A DNA stretch of 14,907 nt from Verrucomicrobiaceae bacterium (GCA_947372405.1 CANBTO010000059.1:1-14907), one strand, 5' to 3'; shown: positions 7,222-14,667, counted from the stretch's first letter. The notes: generated by a model from the letters alone, not told the origin. Translations and numbers: made by a program.

Positions 7222-8187
7222 TCACTTCTCATCCGGCCAGATCGTCTTGAGAAGCATCGCGAGACGGTATCCGGCTTTTGAAAGTTCAAGCTCCACGGTA
7301 TCCCGGGACTTTTCCTGATATCCTGCCGGAAGATTGACGATCCATTCGAAGTGCTCCTCGTGTTTCTCATCCTTGGGAACGAGGAAACGGTCGTGTGGTT
7401 GCAGTCCTTCGAAGCAGGTGGCTGACAGGGAAAGCGTGTCGGTTGCCCATTGCGCGGGCCATGTTACCACGTCTCCTTTGGCATTCCATTCGGGTTTCGG
7501 CGGATTCGCTTTCATCAAGGCTGCTGGGAAGTCCTCGATGCCAAGATGATCGCCCGCATCCTTGACGGTCAGATTGTCCCAATAAGCGTGAAGAGCCTTT
7601 CCTTTGCGGGTATTGATGTGGAAAAAGTTCCCTCCCGCGTCAGGCAGCCCCTTCGCGCCGGTTTCAGGATCAACGAAATGGTTTTCCCCGTCCACGTAGC
7701 TGCATCCGACGTGAAGCGGTTGATGCAGATCCCCAACGAGATGGGTGAGCATCATGAGCGCCAGGCGCTTGTTGATCTTGAGTGGATTCGCGGAATCGTC
7801 ATTCGGAGCCTGCAGCACCTTGATGCAGATTTCCATGATGTGGACGATGTCGTGCTGGTTGGTCCCCGTGAGTCCTTCGCGATAGGCATTCTGTTGGAAC
7901 GGGATGTCGCAGTAGTGGAACGAGTGATGGTCGGGATTGTTTGCGATGAAGTCCGTCATCTCCGTGCTGAGATACTTGTCCGGCAGCTTCGCGCGGTCCA
8001 ACCAGGTGGAGGCCCGGTCCAACCCGTCGCCTTTCTTGAGCAGGGAGTGCGCCATCTCGAGCGCGTGTGTGCCCTCCAGATGGCGTTCAGCGATGGTGCC
8101 CACCGCCTGGTGGCCGTCATTGCCGTAGCCGAAAGTGTTTCCCGCCGTGGCTAGGGCGAAGGCGGCGTAAATCGGGAGCTTGGTCAT
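7222..8187 (-). CDS. S1/P1 family zinc-dependent nuclease, exported
   Basis: Single-strand-specific phosphodiesterase of the S1/P1 (phospholipase C-like) fold using three zinc ions, expected to act outside the cytoplasm. From the ATG at 8187 it is 321 residues with a signal peptide (about 1-20). Visible metal ligands are His26 (YGNDGHQAVG), Asp64 (TWLDRAK), His91 (FHYCDIP), His149, Asp153 and His159 (THLVGDLHQPLH), and His200 and Asp204 (HAYWDN). In characterised members the mature N-terminus is a Trp whose backbone chelates zinc. Here the matching residue is Tyr21, which would be N-terminal if cleavage falls after TFG. A TTG at 8208 would add seven residues. The gene converges on the pseudoprotease gene with a 9-bp gap. 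Likely uses are scavenging of extracellular nucleic acid or phosphate. Confidence 0.92.
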   Translation of the reverse strand: MTKLPIYAAFALATAGNTFGYGNDGHQAVGTIAERHLEGTHALEMAHSLLKKGDGLDRASTWLDRAKLPDKYLSTEMTDFIANNPDHHSFHYCDIPFQQNAYREGLTGTNQHDIVHIMEICIKVLQAPNDDSANPLKINKRLALMMLTHLVGDLHQPLHVGCSYVDGENHFVDPETGAKGLPDAGGNFFHINTRKGKALHAYWDNLTVKDAGDHLGIEDFPAALMKANPPKPEWNAKGDVVTWPAQWATDTLSLSATCFEGLQPHDRFLVPKDEKHEEHFEWIVNLPAGYQEKSRDTVELELSKAGYRLAMLLKTIWPDEK

Positions 8188-8561
8188 GTGGGGTGGGAAA
8201 AAGGACAACAGGCGGGATCATAGCGAAGTCCGCCAGCAAGTCTTGCAGAATCGCGTAGCAACGCACATGCCAAAGAGCGGTGGATGATGATTCGGTCGAT
8301 TGTCCACGCGCCACCGGCGAATTTCCACCTGTTCCTCCGGGACGGAATACGGATGCATGACGGAGTGAGAGGTGCGGATTCAATCCCATGAGGATGGAAC
8401 GATGGCGCCGCAACCTGAAGCGCAGATCCTTTGCAACCTTAGTTGCGGAATCTTCTTGTCAACTTCTGATGGATCTTGCGTTAACGAGTCCAGCATGACT
8501 GTGGTCTGTCTATCTGTATTGGAACTTTTTCCTGTGAGCTGACTTCACCACGCCCTGTCTG
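8188..8561. other. 374-bp stretch without a convincing gene
   Basis: No plausible coding sequence was found. The minus-strand frame that opens here (to about 8413) has an Arg/Pro/Ser-rich product with no recognisable features. The stretch is less GC-rich than the flanks. It contains only minor inverted repeats (CCGCAAC 8409-8415 with GTTGCGG 8443-8449; CCCTG/CAGGG 8553-8567 at the stop of the next gene). It presumably includes the promoter of the minus-strand nuclease gene. It could hold remains of a decayed gene or an insertion site, but nothing in the sequence proves this. Confidence 0.5.
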
Positions 8562-9374
8562 TCAGGGAATTATCAAACCGTAATCTTCCGCGATCCGGTG
8601 CGTGAAGCCAGGCTCAACAAGGCCAGTGCTCTCACTTCCGATCGCGTAGTCTGATAATACATCGACATGAAGACTTAATATCTGACCGAGTTTATACCCA
8701 TGGCAATTGCGCGGCTGACTTTGCAGTTCGGCTACCACGGTATTTTCATCTTTCCAATCTGTTGGCCTTACCCAAACATTCTCTTTGCCTCCTGTTTTCG
8801 TCGGTATTCCGACTTTGAAACCCAGATTCAATCCTTCCATTCCCGCCAAAAATCGTTGTCGCAGTGCTGGCAGCCGCTGCTTGAATTCAACAAGCGCATT
8901 CGCCATTGCATTTTTGTATCCGTTTTGGTCACTCGGCTCCGGAACATCCACGCCGAGGCTTCTGCCAATATGAACGATCCATTGGTCATAGTTGCCCGTC
9001 CAGTCTGGTGGTGGCTGTGGAGTCATGAATTGAGGGGCATCATCGTCCAGAGCAGGCCCATCTTCAGAATCTTCGGGACCGTTCATCATGATCAAACGGA
9101 TGCGGACATCTCTGGCTTCGTCCTTCAGTTCCGGGTAGAGGCATGCAAGCGAAGCCACCGCAGTTACGTCCGCTCTGGTCAGTGTGATCCCGTCGGTAAT
9201 GTCGTAATTGAGACTGTTCAACTTCGCCGAAACAAGGGTAGCGAGGAAGCGCCCGACGCGGAAGTGATTCATTGCCACTGGCCAAATCTGCAATGGCGGA
9301 ATATTGGCTGTTGTGAGCCAATGACGGCCATCCTCATCCTTCGAATGAAGGATCATCGGATCATTGTCTGGCAT
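8562..9374 (-). CDS. Protein with DUF2314-like C-terminal region, unknown function
   Basis: 270 residues, no signal peptide or membrane segment, so probably cytoplasmic. Residues 170-245 (including FKVGIPTKTGG, ENVWVRPTDWKDENTVVAEL and YKLGQILSLHVDVLSDYAI) resemble the DUF2314 pattern of a short beta-rich module with an aromatic-containing 'E.VWV' strand and a 'LG..' turn before a D.SDW-like ending. Function is unknown for that family. The N-terminal part (1-95) looks alpha/beta. It is followed by an acidic, Pro-rich linker (100-125) ending in PPPDWTGNYDQW. Base composition is lower in GC than the flanking housekeeping genes and no TGTTAG motif occurs in it, so it may be accessory. The ATG at 9374 has a weak purine stretch upstream. 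The family assignment is from memory of the pattern and is tentative. Confidence 0.6.
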   Translation of the reverse strand: MPDNDPMILHSKDEDGRHWLTTANIPPLQIWPVAMNHFRVGRFLATLVSAKLNSLNYDITDGITLTRADVTAVASLACLYPELKDEARDVRIRLIMMNGPEDSEDGPALDDDAPQFMTPQPPPDWTGNYDQWIVHIGRSLGVDVPEPSDQNGYKNAMANALVEFKQRLPALRQRFLAGMEGLNLGFKVGIPTKTGGKENVWVRPTDWKDENTVVAELQSQPRNCHGYKLGQILSLHVDVLSDYAIGSESTGLVEPGFTHRIAEDYGLIIP

Positions 9375-9420
9375 AAGCTTTTTCTGTTTGAGTGTGGTCT
9401 TCCTTATAGGGTGAGGCGCT

Positions 9421-10635
9421 CTACCTCAACATGTCCGCCGCTTTTTCCGTGGCGGTGACGAGGGCATCGATGTCCTGCGCCGTGTTGTAGAGCGCGAAGG
9501 AGGCGCGGACGGTGCCGGTGATGCCGAAGCGTGCCATCAACGGTTGGCAGCAGTGATGACCGGTTCGGACGGCGACTCCCATCTGGTCCATCAGTGTGCC
9601 GAGGTCGTAGTGGTGGATGCTTGCGATGGAAAACGAGAGCGAGCCCGAGCGGTCTGCGGGGCCGTACAGGTGGATGCCCTTGATGTGCGAGAGTCCCTCG
9701 GCAGCGGCGCGGATCAGATGCATCTCATGCTCATGGATGGCGTCGAGGCCGATGGCGGTGACGTAATCGATGGCGGCAGCGAGGGCGATGGCACCCTCGA
9801 TGTTAGGCGTGCCGGCTTCGTATTTGAATGGCGGCTCGTTGTAGGTGGTGTGGGCGAAGGTGACCTCCTTGATCATCTCGCCGCCGCCTTGCCAGGGAGG
9901 GAGTTCGTTGAGCAGATCGAGGCGGCCCCACAGCGCGCCGATGCCAGTGGGCGCGTAGAGCTTGTGGCCGGAAAACGCGAGGAAATCGGCCCCCAGCGCC
10001 TGGACGTCAATCGGCAGGTGGGCGGCGGACTGCGCGGCGTCGATCAGAACAAGGGCACCCGCCTGTTTCGCGGCGCGGACCATTTCGGCGACCAGGTTGA
10101 CCGTGCCGAAGGAGTTGGAGATCCAGGTGAGGGCGAGGATTTTCACCCGGCCTTCTAACAACGAGTGGAACGCGTCCTGGTCGAGCGTGCCATCGTCGTG
10201 GCAGGGGATCACCTTGAGGGTGGCACCGGTTCGCTGGCAGAGCATCTGCCACGGGACGATGTTCGAGTGGTGTTCCAGTGTGGAGATGAGCACCTCGTCA
10301 CCCGCGTTGATGCGGCCGGAGAGGGCGAGGATGTTGGAGACCAGATTGATGCCGCCGGTGGTGCCGGAGGTGAAGATCACCTCGTCTGGGGACGCGGCGT
10401 TGAGATGGGTGGCCACGGTTTTCCGGGCGTTTTCGAAAGCCTCGGTGGCGGCGCGGGCGAGTTGGTGGGTGCCGCGGTGGATGTTCGAGTTGATCGCCTC
10501 ATAGTAATGGCGGGAGGCGAGCAGCACGGCCATCGGCTTCTGGGTGGTGGCGGCGTTGTCCAGATAGACGAGACGGCGGCCATGGATTGACTGGTCGAGA
10601 ATCAGGAAGTCGTTGTGCAGTTCGTTGGGAAGCAT
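9421..10635 (-). CDS. sufS: Cysteine desulfurase, SufS type
   Basis: PLP-dependent aminotransferase class V enzyme that removes sulfur from L-cysteine as an enzyme persulfide for iron-sulfur cluster assembly. The 404-residue product from the ATG at 10635 matches SufS length (about 405). Key residues are the PLP-binding Lys225 (FSGHKLYAPTG), the LEHHSN motif (120-125), ALTWISNSFG (168-177), DAAQSAAH (199-206), and persulfide Cys362 in RTGHHCCQPLM. The short RTGHHC loop is diagnostic for group II (SufS) rather than IscS. An adjacent second cysteine (363) replaces the usual alanine. A GTG at 10683 is in frame but adds only non-conserved residues. No other suf gene flanks it on this window. Motif copies at 9802 and 10155 lie in the gene. 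Confidence 0.93.
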   Translation of the reverse strand: MLPNELHNDFLILDQSIHGRRLVYLDNAATTQKPMAVLLASRHYYEAINSNIHRGTHQLARAATEAFENARKTVATHLNAASPDEVIFTSGTTGGINLVSNILALSGRINAGDEVLISTLEHHSNIVPWQMLCQRTGATLKVIPCHDDGTLDQDAFHSLLEGRVKILALTWISNSFGTVNLVAEMVRAAKQAGALVLIDAAQSAAHLPIDVQALGADFLAFSGHKLYAPTGIGALWGRLDLLNELPPWQGGGEMIKEVTFAHTTYNEPPFKYEAGTPNIEGAIALAAAIDYVTAIGLDAIHEHEMHLIRAAAEGLSHIKGIHLYGPADRSGSLSFSIASIHHYDLGTLMDQMGVAVRTGHHCCQPLMARFGITGTVRASFALYNTAQDIDALVTATEKAADMLR

Positions 10636-10651
10636 GGAAGGAAATCCGTCG

Positions 10652-10672
10652 TTCGTTGGCGTCGGCAACGAA
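10652..10672. promoter_or_regulatory. Inverted repeat just upstream of sufS
   Basis: TTCGTTG at 10652-10658 and CAACGAA at 10666-10672 form a perfect 7-bp inverted repeat with a 7-nt loop. It ends 16 bp before the sufS ATG on the minus strand. It could be an operator or a leader hairpin affecting translation of sufS. It is not recognisable as an IscR or Fur site, and there is no U-tract to make it a terminator for the glycosyltransferase gene upstream. Confidence 0.3.
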
Positions 10673-10728
10673 GGGTGGCGCACGCGGAGGGCTGCCGCAA
10701 TAGCGGAAATACTACCGGTGTTTTCCCC

Positions 10729-11919
10729 TCAGTGATCCGGCTGCAGCGGGGGAGTGATGGCGGGATTTTCCGCCGCGAGGCGCAGCAGGATTTGCGAGAG
10801 ACGGGCGTAATCGGCGTCACCGGTGAACTCGGCGCGTGGCGGGGCGTTGCAACTTTGTTTCTTGGCGCGCCATGCCTGCATGTCCAGCGATGCAAAGAAG
10901 GCGGCGAGCGTTTCGCCGTAGGGCTCTTCGAAGGTCCAGCCGGTTTGGTTTCGTTCGATCCAGCGGCCTGTTTCGGTGGCTTTTCCGGCGATGGCCGGCA
11001 CGCCGAAACAACCGCCCTCATAGATGCGGTTGGGCAGCAGCCACGCCGAGTTTCCCGATGGATCGGATTCGTCGAAGGCCCAGTTGAAATCCACTCCGCC
11101 ATACATTTCAGCGAGGTCGTCCGGGTAAGAGTAGGGACCGGCGAAGGTCAGGTTCGGTAGATCGCCAAGCAGTTTCTTGAAATCATCGGTGATGGTGCCG
11201 GAAGGATAACCGCGCAGCACGAAGCGGATTTTTTCCCCAAGGGACTTGGCGAGTTCGCGCATCAGGGTGATGCTGCGGCGGCAGCGGAAGGCTCCGAAAC
11301 ACCCGACCACCCATGGTTTTCCGTTCGCCACCGGAGCGGTGGTTTCCTTGGATGAGGGCAGCGATGCGCCAGGATAGACTTTGTTTTCCAGCAGGAAAAT
11401 CTCGCCTTCGTGGTGCTGGACGGGTTGGAAATACCCGCTCACGAAACCCGGCGAGGTGGTGACCAGCAGTGCGATCCGCCGCAGCACGAGGCGCTCGATC
11501 GACCGGAACACCGCTGAAACCGGGCCGCTTCCCGTCATCGCGGGCTGGATGTCCGCGAGCTCCAGCACCACCGGCGCGGAGGACCCGGCGAAAAACCTTC
11601 CTAACAGAGCGAGCAGCGCGTTGTCCGTGTTGACCGCGTAGATCGCCTGGCAGTCGCCCAGCCGGTCCCGCTTCATCCACAGCACGCCGATGCAGCGGAT
11701 GAACGCCCACAGGCGCTGGAGGTAGCGGCGGTTGTAGGTGGTGCCGAGGTGGATGTTTTCCCATGCGGGTGGCACGTCTGCCTTGTCCCGCACGCGGTGG
11801 AAGGTGAATCCGAGGACCCGCCAACCTTGGTCGCCAAGCGCCGCGATGCGTTTCACGACACGTGCGTCGCCGCGTTCGTGGGCGAAAAATGCGATGTTGG
11901 CTTTCGCTGGGGCGGGCAC
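10729..11919 (-). CDS. Glycosyltransferase, GT4-like (GT-B fold)
   Basis: Probable cytoplasmic nucleotide-sugar transferase of 396 residues acting in polysaccharide or glycolipid synthesis; donor and acceptor are unknown. The N-terminal half starts with NIAFFAHERGDARVVKRIAAL (8-28) and contains VTTSPGFVSGYF (153-164), typical of the acceptor-domain end in GT-B enzymes. The C-terminal donor domain begins near WVVGCFGAF (203-211). It includes LPNRIYEGGCFGVPAIA (295-311), with Glu301 in the place of the conserved GT4 E-x7-E region, and GWTFEEP (327-333). The start is a GTG at 11919; no ATG lies near the conserved N-terminus. It is transcribed divergently from thrS, 120 bp apart. A CTAACA motif (11601) encodes Leu-Leu with a TTA codon. 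Confidence 0.78.
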   Translation of the reverse strand: MPAPAKANIAFFAHERGDARVVKRIAALGDQGWRVLGFTFHRVRDKADVPPAWENIHLGTTYNRRYLQRLWAFIRCIGVLWMKRDRLGDCQAIYAVNTDNALLALLGRFFAGSSAPVVLELADIQPAMTGSGPVSAVFRSIERLVLRRIALLVTTSPGFVSGYFQPVQHHEGEIFLLENKVYPGASLPSSKETTAPVANGKPWVVGCFGAFRCRRSITLMRELAKSLGEKIRFVLRGYPSGTITDDFKKLLGDLPNLTFAGPYSYPDDLAEMYGGVDFNWAFDESDPSGNSAWLLPNRIYEGGCFGVPAIAGKATETGRWIERNQTGWTFEEPYGETLAAFFASLDMQAWRAKKQSCNAPPRAEFTGDADYARLSQILLRLAAENPAITPPLQPDH

Positions 11920-12039
11920 GACGGTGGTTTACTCGAAGCGGATGGGGCATACCAATCACAATCCGAGACCCACAATCAGGTCGCTGCTTTCCATTTGCCC
12001 CTTGAACAATCCGGCCGGGCGGGGTTTCCCTGTGCCCGC

Positions 12040-13914
12040 ATGAACGACCGCAAGACCCTCGACGAACGCCAGCAGATGACCGACCTGGAGCGCCTCCGGC
12101 ACTCCTGCGCCCACGTCATGGCCACCGCCATCCTGCGCATCTGGCCGGACGCCCAGTTTGCCTACGGCCCGCCGATCGAGAACGGATTTTATTACGACTT
12201 CGAGATGAAGCACCGGATCACACCGGAGGATTTTGAGAAAATCGAGGCGGAGATGAGGAAGATTGCCAAGGACAACCAGAAGTTCGAATACAAGGCGATC
12301 TCGCGCGAGGATGCGAAAACCATGGCCGAGAGCGGTCGTCTCGGCGGGCTTACCGAGCGCCCCGGCAATCCGTCGCGCTTCAAGCTCGACCTGATCGACA
12401 AGATCCCCGAGGGCGAACAGATCTCGTGTTTCCAGAACGGCGACTTCATCGACCTCTGCGCCGGCCCGCACGTCGGCTACACGTCGAAGTGCAAGAACGT
12501 GAAACTCATGTCCGTTTCGTCGTCGTTCTACATGGGCGATGAGAAGAAGGGTCAGCTCCAACGGCTCTACGGCACGGCCTTCGAGAGCAAGGAGTTGTTG
12601 GAAGAACACCTCAACCGGCTGGAGGAGGCGAAGAAGCGCGACCACCGCCGGCTTGGCAAGGAGCTCGGGCTGTTCCACATCGACGAGATGGTCGGCCAGG
12701 GTCTGGTGCTCTGGAAGCCGAAAGGCGCGCTCGTCCGCCGCGCGCTCCAGGAATTCATCACCGCGGAACTCGACAAGCAGGGATACTCGCAGGTCTTCAC
12801 CCCGCACATCGGCAAGCTCGATCTCTACCGGACGTCCGGCCATTTCCCCTACTATCAGGAAAGCCAGTATCCGGCCATCGCCGAGCGCGACGTGTTGGAG
12901 AAACTCGCCGACGAGGACGCCACCTGTGCCAACCTCATCAACGGCCTGTCGGACGGAACTTACGAAGGTTACCTGCTCAAGCCGATGAACTGCCCGCACC
13001 ACATCAAGATTTTCGCGAGCGATCATCATTCCTACCGCGATCTGCCTGTTAGGCTTGCCGAATTCGGCACGGTCTATCGCTGGGAGCAATCCGGCGAACT
13101 CGGCGGCATGACCCGCGTCCGCGGCTTCACGCAGGACGACGCCCACCTGTTCTGCACGCCCGACCAAGTGGCCGCAGAAGTCACCGGTTGTCTGGATCTT
13201 GTCAAGAAGGTGCTCAGCACGCTTGGCATGAACGATTACCGCGTCCGCCTTTCGTTGCGTGATCCGGAGAGCGACAAATACGTCGGCTCCGCCGAAAACT
13301 GGGACAAGGCCGAAGCCGCCCTGCGCGAAGCCGTACAGACGCTCGGCGTCGAATACACTGAAGAGCTCGGCGAGGCCGCCTTTTACGGACCGAAGATCGA
13401 CTTCGTCGTGAAAGACGTCATCGGCCGCGACTGGCAGCTCGGCACCGTGCAGGTGGATTACAACCTGCCCGTCCGCTTCGGCCTCAGCTATGTGGGAGCG
13501 GACAACCAGCCGCACATCCCGGTGATGATCCACCGCGCGCCGTTTGGTTCGATGGAACGTTTCACCGGCCTGCTCATCGAGCACTTCGAAGGCAAGTTCC
13601 CGACCTGGCTCGCACCGGAACAAGTCCGCATCCTGCCGATCTCCGAGAAAACCCTCGAACACGCCGAAGCCGCGGCCGCGAAACTCGCTGACCTCGGCGT
13701 GCGTCTAACAGTGGATCGCACCAGCGACAAGATCGGCGCGAAGATCCGCAACGCCCGCCTCGACCGCGTCCCCTACATGCTCGTCATCGGCCAGCGCGAA
13801 GCTGAGGAAGGCACCGTCTCCGTCCGCCACCGCGACAAGGACGACCTCGGCGCGAAGCCGCTGGACGAGTTCATCGCGGAGATCACGGAGGAGATCAGGA
13901 GCCGGAGTTTGTGA
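12040..13914 (+). CDS. thrS: Threonyl-tRNA synthetase lacking the TGS domain
   Basis: Class II synthetase charging tRNA-Thr, 624 residues from the ATG at 12040. The editing domain starts almost at once: HSCAH (His21, His25) and DLCAGPH (Cys140, His144) are the SAD-domain site. The catalytic core has the zinc ligands Cys318 (KPMNCPHH), His369 (TQDDAH) and His498 (VMIHRA). It also has motif 2 (about 343-366, including RVRGFTQDD) and motif 3 (GSMERFTG). The C-terminal anticodon-binding domain spans about 525-620. The roughly 60-residue N-terminal TGS domain of the E. coli enzyme is missing; upstream in-frame sequence is merely the antisense of the glycosyltransferase gene. A longer insert (about 280-310) precedes motif 2. 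The ATG at 12076 is an alternative start. No T-box or Shine-Dalgarno was seen upstream. Confidence 0.96.
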   Translation: MNDRKTLDERQQMTDLERLRHSCAHVMATAILRIWPDAQFAYGPPIENGFYYDFEMKHRITPEDFEKIEAEMRKIAKDNQKFEYKAISREDAKTMAESGRLGGLTERPGNPSRFKLDLIDKIPEGEQISCFQNGDFIDLCAGPHVGYTSKCKNVKLMSVSSSFYMGDEKKGQLQRLYGTAFESKELLEEHLNRLEEAKKRDHRRLGKELGLFHIDEMVGQGLVLWKPKGALVRRALQEFITAELDKQGYSQVFTPHIGKLDLYRTSGHFPYYQESQYPAIAERDVLEKLADEDATCANLINGLSDGTYEGYLLKPMNCPHHIKIFASDHHSYRDLPVRLAEFGTVYRWEQSGELGGMTRVRGFTQDDAHLFCTPDQVAAEVTGCLDLVKKVLSTLGMNDYRVRLSLRDPESDKYVGSAENWDKAEAALREAVQTLGVEYTEELGEAAFYGPKIDFVVKDVIGRDWQLGTVQVDYNLPVRFGLSYVGADNQPHIPVMIHRAPFGSMERFTGLLIEHFEGKFPTWLAPEQVRILPISEKTLEHAEAAAAKLADLGVRLTVDRTSDKIGAKIRNARLDRVPYMLVIGQREAEEGTVSVRHRDKDDLGAKPLDEFIAEITEEIRSRSL

Positions 13915-13996
13915 TCAGAGAGTGCTGGCTTTTCGCTCTTCATACCATCAGTTTTCGACCGGATCAGGATGTCAGAAGTTGGAATCAGCGTGTCGT

Positions 13997-14530
13997 CTAT
14001 TTCCTGACCAGCACGCTGGCCTCGCCGGTGAAGGGTTTGATGACGAATGCCCCCTTCTGTTCGAATGCGTCCACCTTGAACTTGACGGTGAAGTCAACAT
14101 AGGAAGCGTCACCGTGCTGACGATCACCGCACTTCACGTGGGAAGACACCGTGCAGGTTCCTTCGGGGAGTTGGACGCTGGAGATGGCCGTGGGGGCGTC
14201 GGCGAAAAGTCCGTCCGAGTGCTGGTTGTTGATCCAATGATCGAGTTTTTCGGCGTCCACGTTGTCCGCGAACCGGTTGACGGTGGCCGTGATGGGGAAT
14301 TTCTCCGACTGGTTGTCGATCCGCAGGGTCAGGACCGCATGTTGTGCGGCGAAGCGATAGAATACGAGAGTGTCGCGCGGGCCCATCATGGAGTCGTGGA
14401 CGATCGTCCGACTCACGGTTTTGTCCGCCGCATCGAGCGTCTGGACCTTGTTTAAGGCTTCATCGGCGAAAACCTGGGTTGCCGCCACAGTGAAGATGGC
14501 GCAGAGGCAGAAAATGGGTATCGATTTCAT
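13997..14530 (-). CDS. Small exported protein of unknown function
   Basis: No family recognised. From the ATG at 14530 the product is 177 residues with a clear signal peptide (1-22, ending TQVFA before DEA). The mature part looks beta-rich with alternating hydrophobic residues (about 55-90 and 143-177) and two cysteines (126, 134) that could form a disulfide. A start further upstream (14578) would add 16 residues that spoil the signal peptide. Transcription converges with thrS; the gap is 82 bp and has no obvious terminator. A strong hairpin plus T-run upstream (14648-14667) separates it from the minus-strand gene before it, so it should have its own promoter in 14531-14647. Confidence 0.7.
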   Translation of the reverse strand: MKSIPIFCLCAIFTVAATQVFADEALNKVQTLDAADKTVSRTIVHDSMMGPRDTLVFYRFAAQHAVLTLRIDNQSEKFPITATVNRFADNVDAEKLDHWINNQHSDGLFADAPTAISSVQLPEGTCTVSSHVKCGDRQHGDASYVDFTVKFKVDAFEQKGAFVIKPFTGEASVLVRK

Positions 14531-14647
14531 GAGATTGGGTGGCTGGGGCTGGTGGGTTCGCTGTGCGGGAGACTGCATGGAATCACGCTTTCATCCATCA
14601 AGACACGAAAAGCTTGGAATCCTTGGAAAGATAGTGATTGCGGCGGC

Positions 14648-14667
14648 AAAAAATCCGCCCGGGGCGG
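14648..14667 (-). terminator. Intrinsic terminator of the right-edge membrane protein gene
   Basis: Read on the minus strand, CCGCC and GGCGG form a 5-bp all-GC stem with a 3-nt loop (14667-14655), followed by A and six T residues (14653-14648). It lies 24 bp beyond the stop codon of the gene ending at 14692. This is the only hairpin with a real T-run found in the window. Confidence 0.65.

Larger units (their letters stand above)
138..13709. repeat. Dispersed TGTTAG/CTAACA motif (14 copies of the GTTAG core)
   Basis: GTTAG starts at 138, 2137, 5367, 6477, 9802 and 13048 on the plus strand. CTAAC, its complement, starts at 1429, 2612, 3432, 5472, 5721, 10155, 11601 and 13705. Twelve of the fourteen are preceded by T in the GTTAG orientation (not 138 and 5472). 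Twelve of the fourteen lie inside genes, in different frames: CTA ACA or CTA ACC (Leu-Thr), xTG TTA G (Leu-Leu), GTT AGG or GTT AGA (Val-Arg) and CCT AAC (Pro-Asn). Mean spacing is about 1 kb. Confidence 0.5.

Noticed and set aside
8117..8413. 98-codon minus-strand frame in and beside the intergenic stretch
   Set aside because: Its product has no signal, domain or plausible composition, and it overlaps the start of the nuclease gene in another frame.
8553..8567. CCCTG/CAGGG hairpin at the stop of the DUF2314-like gene
   Set aside because: The stem is only 5 bp, it overlaps the stop codon and has no T-run, so it is not a convincing terminator.
11749..12039. In-frame extension of ThrS that might supply the missing TGS domain
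   Set aside because: The translated sequence is antisense to the glycosyltransferase N-terminus and shows no TGS-like pattern.
11956..13662. 568-codon open frame on the minus strand opposite thrS
   Set aside because: It is antisense to a clearly real thrS. Its product is rich in Arg, Val, Leu and Glu without any recognisable domain; long antisense frames are common in GC-rich DNA.
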